Of a stretch of 64,000 nucleotides of DNA, positions 7,676-16,091 are shown piece after piece; position 1 is the first letter of the stretch, and each line of letters opens with the position of its first letter. The position numbers were made by a program, and so were the translations under genes. The stretch is from Amycolatopsis eburnea. Its GTDB lineage: Bacteria > Actinomycetota > Actinomycetes > Mycobacteriales > Pseudonocardiaceae. Under the pieces are notes generated by a model. The model was not told the origin of the DNA and did no database searches. It was given only the letters and a program-made list of their open reading frames with translations. The stretch is from positions 62,001 to 126,000 of the forward strand of contig NZ_RSEC01000061.1 of assembly GCF_003937945.1 (NCBI RefSeq). Direction: 5' to 3'.

Positions 7676-8530
7676 ATGAACGCGACGAACTCCAGCACCC
7701 CGGCCGAACTCGTGGTCGTCACCGGCGCGAGCACCGGCATCGGCCGGGCGAGCGCGCGGCGCCTGGCCGCCGACGGCTTCCACGTCCTCGCCGGCGTCCG
7801 CACCGAAGCGGCCGCCGCGGAGGTGAAGGCCGGGCGCGTCGAACCGGTCCTGCTCGACATCACCGACGAAGGCCAGGTGGCCGCGCTCGCGGACCGGGTC
7901 GGCGCCGACCGCCGCCCGCTGCGCGCGGTGGTCAACAACGCCGGGATCGCGGTGAACGCCCCGATCGAGGCGCTGCCGCTGCCCGAATGGCGCCGCCAGT
8001 TCGACGTCTCGGTGTTCGGTCAGGTGGCGGTCATCCAGGCGCTCCTGCCCGCTCTCCTGCGGAGCGGGGGCCGCGTCGTGAACATCGGGTCCACCGGCGG
8101 GAAGGTCGCCATGCCGGGCTTCGGCGCCTACTCCGGCGCGAAGTTCGCGATGGAGGCCATCAGCGACTCGCTGCGCCGCGAGGTGGAGCCGTTCGGTGTT
8201 TCGGTCGCCGTGATCGTCCCGGGGGCCGTCCGGACGCGGCTGACCGAACGCGGGGGAGCGACGGCGGCGCGGCTGGCCGAGGCCATGACCCCGGAGCAGC
8301 GCACCCGCTACGCCGGGCTCATGACGGCGTTCCGCGCCACCACGGAGTCCTGGGGGACCGGCGGGCTGGACGCGAGCGTCGTCGCCGCCGCCGTCTCGAA
8401 GGCGATCCACGAGCGGAAGCCGCGCACCCGCTACGCCGTCGGCCGCGACGCGGCGGTCATGACGCGGCTGACCCACCTAGTCTCGGATCGCCTGCTCGAC
8501 CGGATGGTGCGCCGCACGATGGGGCTGTGA
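7676..8530 (+). CDS. Short-chain dehydrogenase/reductase (SDR)
   Basis: 284-aa classical SDR with Rossmann motif TGASTGIG near residue 14, NNAG, a serine in VNIGSTGG, and the YSGAK pair supplying the catalytic Tyr and Lys. The C-terminal substrate region (VPGAVRTRL onward) is full length. The cofactor is probably NADP(H); the substrate is unknown. The ATG at 7676 follows a weak ribosome site. It is divergent from the XRE/MmyB regulator, the usual pairing for this regulator family, so it is the probable target. Confidence 0.9.
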   Translation: MNATNSSTPAELVVVTGASTGIGRASARRLAADGFHVLAGVRTEAAAAEVKAGRVEPVLLDITDEGQVAALADRVGADRRPLRAVVNNAGIAVNAPIEALPLPEWRRQFDVSVFGQVAVIQALLPALLRSGGRVVNIGSTGGKVAMPGFGAYSGAKFAMEAISDSLRREVEPFGVSVAVIVPGAVRTRLTERGGATAARLAEAMTPEQRTRYAGLMTAFRATTESWGTGGLDASVVAAAVSKAIHERKPRTRYAVGRDAAVMTRLTHLVSDRLLDRMVRRTMGL

Positions 8531-8572
8531 CCCCGCGTCGTTTAAGCGGCCGCCAGGCGGGTATCCAAGAAC

Positions 8573-8998
8573 GTGCTCCATGTCCGGCAAGCCCGCCGCC
8601 GGGTGCTGGGTGTCCTCGCCGCGGCGGCCTTCGTGACCGCCGCCTGCGGCTCGGACTCCCAGGCGGAGACCGTGCACGCCGGTCGCGAGATCCGCGGGCA
8701 GCTCGAACTGCTGCGGCTCGTCGTGACCGCCGACCGCGGCTCCGTGCCGCCGTCGCCGAGCCTGTCGGTCACCGTCCGCGACACCATCGACGAACTCGGC
8801 TCGGTGGGCAAGGACGTCGGCAAGCTGCCCGACGACCGGGTCCGCGCGGCGTTCACCTCGATCACCGACCGCGCCGTCGGGGTCGCGCACCAGCTGGACG
8901 ACGGCATCGGGGACGGGACCGACGACGGGCTCGACCGGATCGACGCCCAGCTCCAAGGCCTCGTCGCCGAGCTCGGCCGGTGGGGCGTGACCGCATGA
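8573..8998 (+). CDS. Small lipoprotein, first gene of the Nramp-like operon
   Basis: 141-aa lipoprotein: basic N-terminus, hydrophobic core and lipobox VTAAC with Cys25, followed by a Gly/Ser/Asp start of the mature chain. The remaining 110 residues are mostly helical, acidic and without cysteine or histidine clusters; no named family is recognised. The GTG at 8573 gives the full signal peptide. Its stop overlaps the start of the transporter gene (ATGA at 8995-8998), so the two are translationally coupled, and a periplasmic-side helper or sensor role for the transporter is likely (inference). Confidence 0.75.
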   Translation: MLHVRQARRRVLGVLAAAAFVTAACGSDSQAETVHAGREIRGQLELLRLVVTADRGSVPPSPSLSVTVRDTIDELGSVGKDVGKLPDDRVRAAFTSITDRAVGVAHQLDDGIGDGTDDGLDRIDAQLQGLVAELGRWGVTA

Positions 8999-10227
8999 GC
9001 AAGAAGTTCCTCGCCATCACCCTCGGCATCCTCACCGCGGTCGGCGGCTTCGTCGACATCGGGGACCTCGTCGAAAGCGGGGTCGTCGGCGCCCGCTACG
9101 GCATGGCGCTGGTCTGGGTGACGGCGCTCGGCGTGCTCGGCATCTGCGTGTACGCCGACATGTCCGGCCGGATCGTCGCCGTGACCGGCCGCCCGGTGTT
9201 CGACCTGATCCGCGAACGGCTGGGGCCGCGCACGGCGCTGGTCAACCTCGCCGGCTCGTTCCTCATCACGCTGCTGACGGTGGCCGCGGAGATCGGCGGC
9301 GTCGCGCTCACCATCGAGCTCGCGTCCGGAGTGGACCGGCTGATCTGGGTGCTGCCGATCGGGGTGCTGATCTGGCTCGTGATCTGGCGGGTCGGGTTCG
9401 AGCGGATGGAAACCGCTTTCGGGCTCGGCGGTCTGGCCATCGCCGTGTTCGCCGTCGCCGTGTTCTTCCTGCACCCCGACTGGTCTTCGCTCGGCGCGCA
9501 GATCGCCGGGTTCGGCCCGCCGCCGGACCAGGCGCTGCCGACCTACGCCTACCACGCCGTGGCGCTGTTCGCGTCGGCGATGACGCCGTACGAGGTCTTC
9601 TTCTTCACCTCCGGCGGCGTCGAAGAAGGCTGGACGGTCAAGGACCTCCCGGTCCAGCGCGCCAACGTGCTGCTGGGCTTCCCGCTCGGCGGCCTGCTCG
9701 CCCTCGCCGTGATGGCCTGCTCCGCCGTGGTGCTGTTCCCGGCGGGCGTCGACGTCAGCCAGGTCAGCCAGATCGTGCTGCCGGTGACGCTCGCGCTGGG
9801 CACCGCGGGACTGGTGGTCGTCCTGATCGGGATCTTCGCCGCCACCTTCGGCGCGGCACTGGAGACCGGGCTGTCGTCGGGGTACATGCTGGCGCAGTAC
9901 TTCGGCTGGGAGTGGGGCAAGCGCCGCCGCCCGCGCGACGCGGCCCGCTTCCACGTCACGGTCGGCGTCGGGTTGCTGCTCGGGGTGCTCGTGGTGCAGA
10001 CCGGGATCGACCCGGTCGGCCTGACCGAGTACTCGCTGATCTTCTCCGCGGTCGCGCTGCCGCTGACCTACCTGCCGGTGCTCATCGTCGCCAACGACCG
10101 GGAGTACCTCGGCGAGCACGCCAACGGGCGCTTCAGCAACACCGTCGGCGTCGGCATGCTCGTCGTCATCGCCCTCGCCGCCGTCGCGGCGATCCCCCTG
10201 ATGATCTTCACCGGAGCCGGCCAATGA
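8995..10227 (+). CDS. Nramp-related metal transporter with altered metal-site motifs
   Basis: 410-aa integral membrane protein with about 11 TM segments and the Nramp/APC fold signature. In canonical Mn/Fe Nramps TM1 carries DPGN and TM6 carries MPH; here TM1 reads VDIGD (D21 and D24) and TM6 reads AMTPYE (M196-T197-P198-Y199). The core Asp and Met positions appear kept while Pro, Asn and His are replaced. This suggests a divergent clade, possibly one with a different ion such as Mg2+ (inference from known variation of these motifs among Nramp-related transporters). It is coupled by ATGA overlaps to the lipoprotein before it and the PRC-barrel-like gene after it. Confidence 0.8.
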   Translation: MSKKFLAITLGILTAVGGFVDIGDLVESGVVGARYGMALVWVTALGVLGICVYADMSGRIVAVTGRPVFDLIRERLGPRTALVNLAGSFLITLLTVAAEIGGVALTIELASGVDRLIWVLPIGVLIWLVIWRVGFERMETAFGLGGLAIAVFAVAVFFLHPDWSSLGAQIAGFGPPPDQALPTYAYHAVALFASAMTPYEVFFFTSGGVEEGWTVKDLPVQRANVLLGFPLGGLLALAVMACSAVVLFPAGVDVSQVSQIVLPVTLALGTAGLVVVLIGIFAATFGAALETGLSSGYMLAQYFGWEWGKRRRPRDAARFHVTVGVGLLLGVLVVQTGIDPVGLTEYSLIFSAVALPLTYLPVLIVANDREYLGEHANGRFSNTVGVGMLVVIALAAVAAIPLMIFTGAGQ

Positions 10228-10616
10228 CCCCCTGGGACGACCAGTACCCGATCGACCTGTCCGACGCCGTGCTCGACCGGCAGATCGTCGGCGAAGACGG
10301 CACCGTGGTCGGCAAGGTCGACGACGTCGAACTGCGGGCGCACGGCGACGGCACCTACGTCGTCGACGCCCTGCTCGTCGGTCCCGAAGCGCTCGCCGAC
10401 CGCATCGGCGGACCGATGGGGAAGCTGCTGCGCCGCATCGGCCGGGGGTTCCGGGCCCAAGCCCCGCAACGCATCCCGATGAACGCGATCCGCCGCGCCG
10501 AGCCGACGATCGTCGTGACGGACGCCGTCGCGCACGCCACGGACAGCCCGTCCCAGGACTGGCTCCGCCGCACGGTCATCGACCGGATCCCGGGAGCGGG
10601 CCGTGCGAGCCGGTGA
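10224..10616 (+). CDS. PRC-barrel-like protein 1
   Basis: 130-aa soluble protein. The first 60 residues (DRQIVGEDGTVVGKVDDVEL, then VVDALLVG) have the beta-rich look of a PRC barrel, a small domain found in ribosome-maturation factors and fused to actinobacterial MgtE-type Mg2+ transporters. The rest is basic and helical. The ATG at 10224 overlaps the transporter stop (ATGA), and its end overlaps the next gene by 14 bp. A regulatory subunit for the Nramp-like transporter is the simplest guess (inference). Confidence 0.62.
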   Translation: MTPWDDQYPIDLSDAVLDRQIVGEDGTVVGKVDDVELRAHGDGTYVVDALLVGPEALADRIGGPMGKLLRRIGRGFRAQAPQRIPMNAIRRAEPTIVVTDAVAHATDSPSQDWLRRTVIDRIPGAGRASR

Positions 10617-10935
10617 GCTGATCGGCCGTCCGGTCCGCGACCCCGCCGGCCGCGACCTCGGCGCGATCCGCGACATCCGGGTCCGGGCCACCCCCGGTCG
10701 CGACGGAATCCAGCAGCTGGTGGTGCGCGGAGTGATCGTCGGCCGGACCCCGGTGCGGCTGTTCGGCTACCAGCGCCACGACCAGCGCGGGCCCGCCCCG
10801 CTGGTCGCCCTCATCCGGTGGCTGCACCGGCACACCCGCTACGTCGCCTGGGAAGACGTCGACCTGTCCGGCCCCGAAGCGCGGATCCGGCGGCCGTTCG
10901 CCGAGCTGACCCCGCTGCACGAGGCCACGGACTGA
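10603..10935 (+). CDS. PRC-barrel-like protein 2
   Basis: 110-aa protein whose start (GELIGRPVRDPAGRDLGAIRDIRV) shows the G-x-P-V-x-D-x-x-G-x-x-L-G pattern of PRC-barrel domains, followed by a strand-rich VVRGVIVG segment and the ending YVAWEDVDL. It differs from its neighbour in sequence but has the same start pattern, so the pair could form a heterodimeric barrel. GTG at 10603 lies within the last codons of the previous gene, showing tight coupling. Its stop is 12 bp from the convergent MFS gene. Confidence 0.62.
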   Translation: MRAGELIGRPVRDPAGRDLGAIRDIRVRATPGRDGIQQLVVRGVIVGRTPVRLFGYQRHDQRGPAPLVALIRWLHRHTRYVAWEDVDLSGPEARIRRPFAELTPLHEATD

Positions 10936-10947
10936 GGCTGGTCCCGG

Positions 10948-12123
10948 TCAGGCCGGCCGCCGGCCCCAGGTGGCACCCAAGAGCACCAGCGCGGCGCCCT
11001 GGACGGCGGCGACGGTGACGATCAGCATGGGAACGGACTGCTCGTAGAGGGCGCCGGTGAGAGCGCCGCCGCCCAGGGTCGCGACGCCCAGGACGCCCGC
11101 GAAGACGCCGTACGCGGTGGCTCGGCGCGGGCTCGGGACGAGGTCGGCGACGACGGCGCGGAGGGTGGATTCCTGGACGCCGACCGCGGCGCCCCACAGC
11201 AGCGAGCCGAGGACGACCGGCCAGACGGCGTCGGTGAACGCGAGCAGCGGCACCCCCGCGGCCAGCAGCGGCAGGCTCACCAGGGCGCGCGGCCCGGCGC
11301 GGTCGTAGAGCCAGCCGGTCGCCAGCGCGGCGAGCGCGTCGGCGACCATCGCCGCGGCGTAGAGCACCGGGACCAGCGCGGGGGACAGGAGGTGCCGCTC
11401 GACGACGTGGAACGAGAGCACCCCGAAGGTGGCGAACCCGGCCATCGTGGTGGCGGTGAAGCCCGCGTACACCCAGAACGCACGCGGCAGGCGCGCCGGG
11501 TTTTCCGTTGTGTGGTCCCGTTTCGGAGCGGCGGCGGTTTCGTACGAAGCCGGGTCCGGTACGCGGGCGCGAAGCCACAGCAACACGGCGAGCGCCGCCA
11601 CCCCGGGGACGGCGAGCACGCCCAGCGCCACGCCGTAGCCGCCGCCGGCCGCGAGGAGCGCGGCCACGGTGAGCGGGCCGATCAGGGCGCCGACCTGGTC
11701 CATCGCCTCGTGGACGGCGAACCCGCGGCCGCGGCCGGTGACGGCGGTGGCGTGCGAGAGCAAGGTGTCCTTCGCCGGGGACCGCACGGCCTTGCCGACC
11801 CGCTCGGCGATGACCAGGGCGCAGGCCACCCAGAGGACGCCGGTGAGGCCGAGCAGCGGCACGCTGGCGGCGGTCAGGGCGTAGCCGCCGATCGTGAGGC
11901 CCCAGAACCGCCGGGTGCGGTCGGCCAGCGGCCCGGACACCAGGCGCAGCCCGAGCGCCGCGGCTTCACCCGCTCCGGTGACCACGCCGACGACCGCCGC
12001 CGAGGCACCCAGCCCGGCCAGCAGCGGCCCGGTGATCGACCGGGCGCCTTCGTAGACGAAGTCCATCAGCAGGCTGACCGTGCCGAAGGCGACCACGAAC
12101 CGCCACGGGGAAAGCCCGAGCAT
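10948..12123 (-). CDS. MFS transporter
   Basis: 391-aa protein with 12 predicted hydrophobic helices in two halves. The first half has the MFS loop 2-3 signature as SGPLADRTRRFWGL, the second as ATGWLYDRAGPRAL. No substrate motif stands out; drug or metabolite efflux is typical for the group. The ATG at 12123 is preferred over the in-frame GTG at 12129 because GGAGG lies 5 bp before the ATG but directly abuts the GTG. A 13-bp hairpin just upstream terminates the neighbouring gene rather than this one. Confidence 0.85.
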   Translation of the reverse strand: MLGLSPWRFVVAFGTVSLLMDFVYEGARSITGPLLAGLGASAAVVGVVTGAGEAAALGLRLVSGPLADRTRRFWGLTIGGYALTAASVPLLGLTGVLWVACALVIAERVGKAVRSPAKDTLLSHATAVTGRGRGFAVHEAMDQVGALIGPLTVAALLAAGGGYGVALGVLAVPGVAALAVLLWLRARVPDPASYETAAAPKRDHTTENPARLPRAFWVYAGFTATTMAGFATFGVLSFHVVERHLLSPALVPVLYAAAMVADALAALATGWLYDRAGPRALVSLPLLAAGVPLLAFTDAVWPVVLGSLLWGAAVGVQESTLRAVVADLVPSPRRATAYGVFAGVLGVATLGGGALTGALYEQSVPMLIVTVAAVQGAALVLLGATWGRRPA

Positions 12124-12160
12124 CGGCACCTCCGGTCACTCCCTCGAGAGGACCCTAACC

Positions 12161-12199
12161 GCGAGCCGGCCGGACGACGAGATCGCCCGGCCGGCTCGC
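12161..12199 (-). terminator. 13-bp stem hairpin after the BNR-repeat gene
   Basis: Arms 12161-12173 and 12187-12199 are perfectly complementary over 13 bp with a 13-nt loop. The hairpin lies 6 bp beyond the stop of the minus-strand gene 12205-13635 and upstream of the MFS gene, so it should end transcription of the former and insulate the latter. Confidence 0.72.
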
Positions 12200-12204
12200 C
12201 GTCG

Positions 12205-13635
12205 TCAGAAGGCGGTCACCACGGAACGCGCGGACGCCACCTGCGGTGCCGGGGTGTCGGCGGCCCGGCGGGCGCCGCCGGTCAGGGGCAGGCCGCCGGT
12301 CGGGGCGAACATGCCCATGGTGAACGTCGACCCGCTCGGGGCCGCGGCGATCGGCACGATCGGGAACGCGTTGCCGCCGGCCCGCACCGAGGTGGAGATG
12401 TAGTCGCCGAACATCCGGCCCTGGGAGGTGTTCGGTATCCACGACAGGCTCATCGGCCCGGCCACCTGGGTGGCGGTGCCCCAGCTGGTGCCGCCGTTGG
12501 TGGAGGAGATGAAGCCGACGTCGAGCCGGCAGGTCGCCGCCGTGCAGTTCGCGGCGGGGTAGAAGTAGTACGTCAGGCCGATCCGGGCGCCGGCGCCGGA
12601 GGTCGACGGGTCGACGCCGATGCCGGGCACGAAGTGGTCGGCGGTGCTGGTCGTGGCGTCGATCGGGACACGCGCCGGAGCCGTCCAGGTGGTGCCGTTG
12701 GCGGACTTGCTCAGCACGATGTCGTTGCTGGGGCAGCCGGAGCGGAACCGGCAGTCCGACCACACGACGTAGACGGTGCCCGAGCTGTCGATTTCCGCGC
12801 TGGGCAACGCTTCTTCGCGCAGACCGCCGGCGGCGTCGTGGTGGCTGATCGAGGCGACGGCAGTGGTGGAGGACCAGCTCCCGCCGCCGTTGGTGGAGCG
12901 GAAGCTGCGGATCTGGTCGTTGAGCGACAGGTAGGGGACCACGACCGTGCCGTTGGGTTGCACGACGGGCTGGCCGCCGAGCCCGGTGTGCGCGCCGGCC
13001 GGGGCACGGGCCGGGCCCCAGGTCAGGCCACCGTCGCTGGACGTGCGCATCCGGATCGAATCGCCGGAGCTGGTGATGTCGTACTGCGTGTAGCAGTTGC
13101 CGAAGAACGGGCTGCTCGCCGTGTTGTCGCAGACGATCCAGTTCTTGTCCAGCGAACCCGTCGCCGTGGTGACCGGGTTGCCGAAGGTCTTGCCGCCGTC
13201 GGTCGAGCGGCTGGTGAACACCGGGGTACCGCTGGGGCAGTTGACGCCGAGGGAGGAGATCAGCCAGACGTTGTGCTTGGCGTCGAAGGCGACGGCGGCG
13301 TCGCTGATCTGGCCGCAGGGGCCGCCGGTGTTCGCGGTGGTGCCGGGCAGGAAGCCGGACGTCCAGGTGGCGCCGCCGTCGGTGGAAGTGGCGAAACCGA
13401 TGTCGGACGAGCCGCCGCCGAAGACGCGGCCGACCTGGAAGGCGGAGACGATCGTCGAGCCGAACGCGAACGTGTCGGGCTCGACCTCGGTTCTGTGCTG
13501 GGCTTGCGCGTCGGTGAACGGATCGGAACTGACCTGGGTCACGGCGACGTTCGCGGCCGCGGACGTCGCGGCGACCAGGAGCCCGCCGGTCACGAGGGCC
13601 GGCAGGAGGACGGCGAGTTTTCGGGGTAGCGGCAT
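12205..13635 (-). CDS. Secreted Asp-box (BNR) beta-propeller protein, sialidase-like fold
   Basis: 476-aa exported protein. A signal peptide (about 1-28, ending AAANVA) precedes a propeller with at least five Asp-boxes of the form S-x-[DN]-G-G-x-[TS]-[WF] (STDGGATW, STDGGKTF, SSDGGLTW, STNGGGSW, STNGGTSW). Asp-boxes mark sialidase-type propellers but do not prove sialidase activity; the arginine triad was not identified, so the enzyme name is withheld. The ATG at 13635 has GGAGAAGGTGA before it and begins the signal peptide. It is divergent from another BNR protein at 13952, with a 316-bp region between. Confidence 0.85.
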   Translation of the reverse strand: MPLPRKLAVLLPALVTGGLLVAATSAAANVAVTQVSSDPFTDAQAQHRTEVEPDTFAFGSTIVSAFQVGRVFGGGSSDIGFATSTDGGATWTSGFLPGTTANTGGPCGQISDAAVAFDAKHNVWLISSLGVNCPSGTPVFTSRSTDGGKTFGNPVTTATGSLDKNWIVCDNTASSPFFGNCYTQYDITSSGDSIRMRTSSDGGLTWGPARAPAGAHTGLGGQPVVQPNGTVVVPYLSLNDQIRSFRSTNGGGSWSSTTAVASISHHDAAGGLREEALPSAEIDSSGTVYVVWSDCRFRSGCPSNDIVLSKSANGTTWTAPARVPIDATTSTADHFVPGIGVDPSTSGAGARIGLTYYFYPAANCTAATCRLDVGFISSTNGGTSWGTATQVAGPMSLSWIPNTSQGRMFGDYISTSVRAGGNAFPIVPIAAAPSGSTFTMGMFAPTGGLPLTGGARRAADTPAPQVASARSVVTAF

Positions 13636-13765
13636 GTCGTGTTCACCTTCTCCGTCGAGGTGAGGCACTGAGGCGAGCGGCGGGGTGGCCGCCGCGGGCC
13701 ACGGGCGACTGTCGATCCAGCCACCGAGGACCGGGTGCCGTAAAGGGGTCTCCACCGATCCAGAC

Positions 13766-13803
13766 CCGTTCGGGGGCGCCCGAACGGCCGAAGAATTGGC
13801 CGT
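13766..13803. promoter_or_regulatory. Two overlapping, mutually exclusive hairpins between the BNR genes
   Basis: A 9-bp stem CCGTTCGGG/CCCGAACGG (13766-13774 with 13779-13787, 4-nt loop) overlaps a second stem ACGGCC/GGCCGT (13784-13789 with 13798-13803). The shared bases mean only one can form at a time, the geometry of an attenuator or switch. The rest of 13636-13951 holds no gene. Alternatively the first palindrome is simply a DNA operator. Confidence 0.4.
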
Positions 13804-13951
13804 GCGCTTACCTGGTCCCGAATGGACAGTCGACAAAACCGGTAACGCCCCGGTGGTCCGGAGCGACCATTTCTGCGGCGGCCAAGGCGCGGTGTTTTCC
13901 GGGTGGCTGGCCGCAAACCGGAAATACCGGTCAAATTGAGGGAGTACGCCC

Positions 13952-15838
13952 GTGTCGCGTCCCCGCACCATCTCCGCGATCAGTGTGACGATCCTGAGCA
14001 CCGCCGCGCTCGGCGTGTTCGCCGTCAACCCGGCGACCGCGCAGCCGTTCGGCTACCACCAGCTCAACCCCGTGCAGCAGCGCCACGTCTCCGGGCTGCT
14101 GTCCACCGTCCTCAACGGCGAAGACCCGGCGAACGCCGCCCGAGCGCTGGCGCCGAACCGGGCCACGCCCTCGGCCGCCGCGCCGTGCGCCAACCGCTTC
14201 GGCGCGAACGTGAAGGTCAACCAGAACTGCCTGAACCTCACCGACCCGGACCTGCAGGGCCGGGCCCAGGCCCAGAACGAGACCTGGGCCGCCGCCGATC
14301 CGAACAACCCGGACCACGTCATCGCCACCTACAACGACTACCGCCGCGGCGACGGCACCTGCGGCGTCAGCTACTCCCTCGACGGCGCCCGGACCTGGGC
14401 CGACGCGACCACGCCCAACGGCTTCAGCCGCGGTACCGACTTCGGCGGCGCACCACGGGAGTACTGGCAGTCCGGCGGCGACACCTCGGTGGCGTGGGAC
14501 TCCCGCGGCAACGCCTACCTGTCGTGCCAGGTGTTCAACCGCGGCAGCGCCGTCTCGGCGAACCCCGACCAGTCCAGCGCGTTCCTGGTCTTCCGCTCGA
14601 CCGGTACCAACGGCGCGTCCTGGAACTTCCCCGGCCGTCCCGTCACCACCCACGACGACACCGCGGGCGCCGGGAACTTCCTGCTGGACAAGCAGCTCCT
14701 GACCGTCGACAACAACCCGCGAAGCCCGTTCCGCGACCGCGTCTACGTTTCCTGGACGACATTCGCCGACGACGGAACCGGCTACATCTACGAGGCCTAT
14801 TCGGCCGACTACGGCGAAACGTTCTCCGCGCCGGTGCTGGTCAGCGCCGACACCGCGTTGTGCGCCGACGCGCTCGGGTTCCCGACACCGCGGGGGAGGT
14901 GCAACCAGAACCAGGATTCGCAGCCGTTCGTCGGCCCGGACGGCGCGTTGTACGTGGTGTTCAACAACTTCAACAACGCACTCGCGAACCCGGCCGACAA
15001 CCACAACCAGGTCCTGCTGGCCCGCTCGGCCGACGGCGGCGGGAGCTTCTCGGCGCCGGTGCTGGTCGGCAACTACCACGAGCTGCCCGACTGCGCGACC
15101 TACCAGAACGGCCAGGACCCCGGCCGCGCCTGCGTTCCCGAGAAGGGGGCGTCGGCCAACTCGGTGTTCCGGGCGAGCAACTACCCGGTCGGCGGCGTCG
15201 ACCCGCGCAACCCGCGCCGCATCCTGGTGACCTACGGCTCCTACATCAGCCGGAACTCGAACGAAGCCACCGGCTGCACCCCGACCGGGTTCAGCCCCGC
15301 CAGCGGCATCAACACCTACACCGGCGTGAAGAACGGCACCTGCAACAACGACATCGTCCTGTCGGCTTCGGCGAACGCCGGTGCCTCGTTCGCCGGCGGC
15401 ACCACCGACGTCCGGCAGCTGCCGGTGGTCACCACCGCGCCCGGCCAGGCCCGGACCGACCAGTTCTGGCAGGGCGCCGCGTTCGGCCCCGACGGCACCT
15501 TCGCGGTGAGCTACTACGACCGCCAGTACGGCGCCGACGAGACCACCGGCTTCTCCGACATCACGGTGTCGGCCGGCTTCACCCAGACCCGGGCGACGTC
15601 GGGCAGCATGCCGCCGCCGACGCAGTTCGCCGGGACGTTCTACGGCGACTACGCCGGGATCGCCGTCACGGCCCGCGCCGCCTACCCGGTCTGGTCGGAC
15701 ACCCGCCCGCCGGACCTGTTCCGGTGCCCCGGCACCGGCACCCCCGGCACGCCGCCCGCCACCTGCCAGGCCGGCGCGCCGAACGCGTCGATCGCCAACG
15801 ACGAGGACGCCTACACGACCGCCGCCGCCCTCCGCTGA
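13952..15838 (+). CDS. Secreted large BNR/Asp-box propeller protein
   Basis: 628-aa exported protein with signal peptide (about 1-30, ending ATAQ) and a propeller carrying Asp-box variants (SLDGARTW, SADYGETF, SADGGGSF, SANAGASF). Cysteines are numerous for an actinomycete protein (CANRF, GTCGVSY, DCATY, CTPTG), consistent with disulfides outside the cell. No cell-wall anchor or CBM is visible. GTG at 13952 follows GAGGGAG. It is divergent from the smaller BNR protein; the two differ in sequence and length, so they are not a recent duplicate. Function unknown; sialidase is only a fold-level label. Confidence 0.82.
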   Translation: MSRPRTISAISVTILSTAALGVFAVNPATAQPFGYHQLNPVQQRHVSGLLSTVLNGEDPANAARALAPNRATPSAAAPCANRFGANVKVNQNCLNLTDPDLQGRAQAQNETWAAADPNNPDHVIATYNDYRRGDGTCGVSYSLDGARTWADATTPNGFSRGTDFGGAPREYWQSGGDTSVAWDSRGNAYLSCQVFNRGSAVSANPDQSSAFLVFRSTGTNGASWNFPGRPVTTHDDTAGAGNFLLDKQLLTVDNNPRSPFRDRVYVSWTTFADDGTGYIYEAYSADYGETFSAPVLVSADTALCADALGFPTPRGRCNQNQDSQPFVGPDGALYVVFNNFNNALANPADNHNQVLLARSADGGGSFSAPVLVGNYHELPDCATYQNGQDPGRACVPEKGASANSVFRASNYPVGGVDPRNPRRILVTYGSYISRNSNEATGCTPTGFSPASGINTYTGVKNGTCNNDIVLSASANAGASFAGGTTDVRQLPVVTTAPGQARTDQFWQGAAFGPDGTFAVSYYDRQYGADETTGFSDITVSAGFTQTRATSGSMPPPTQFAGTFYGDYAGIAVTARAAYPVWSDTRPPDLFRCPGTGTPGTPPATCQAGAPNASIANDEDAYTTAAALR

Positions 15839-15850
15839 CGCGGCCTTCGG

Positions 15851-15882
15851 GAGGGCCATCCGCGATCGCGCGGGTGGCCCTC
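15851..15882 (+). terminator. 14-bp hairpin after the large BNR gene
   Basis: Arms 15851-15864 and 15869-15882 pair over 14 positions (one G-U) around a 4-nt ATCG loop, 12 bp after the stop at 15838. This is a strong factor-independent terminator candidate without a T tract. Confidence 0.72.
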
Positions 15883-16080
15883 CACCGCGGCGTCACGCGC
15901 CGCGGTTACCGCCGGCGGTCCCGCGGTCTGGCCGGGAAGACGAGTTCGCCTATCAGCGCTGCGTCATGCCGCCGGCGGTCCCGCGGTATGGCCGGGAAGT
16001 CGAGTCGGTCCTCCACCGCGGCGTCACGCCACCGCTGGCACCGCAGGCGGTCCCGCGGTATGGCCCGGAGAACGAGTTCG
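15881..16080. repeat. About 60-bp imperfect tandem repeat array, roughly three units
   Basis: The unit contains GGCGGTCCCGCGGTATGGCC followed by a GGGAAGACGAGTT-like tail and a TCCACCGCGGCGTCACGC block. Cores begin near 15915, 15975 and 16047. The array fills the space between two convergent genes (stops at 15838 and 16092). It has no coding plausibility: no ribosome site, and frames shift between units. It may be a mobile intergenic repeat of this genome. Confidence 0.7.
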
Positions 16081-16091
16081 CCCACCACGGC

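Noticed and set aside
12205..15838. Calling the two BNR proteins true sialidases
   Set aside because: Asp-boxes occur in many propellers; the catalytic arginine triad and Tyr/Glu nucleophile were not identified.
15881..16080. A small minus-strand coding gene across the 60-bp repeat array
   Set aside because: Reads as repeated Arg/Pro/Asp peptide units caused by the DNA repeat; frames vary between units and no ribosome site exists.
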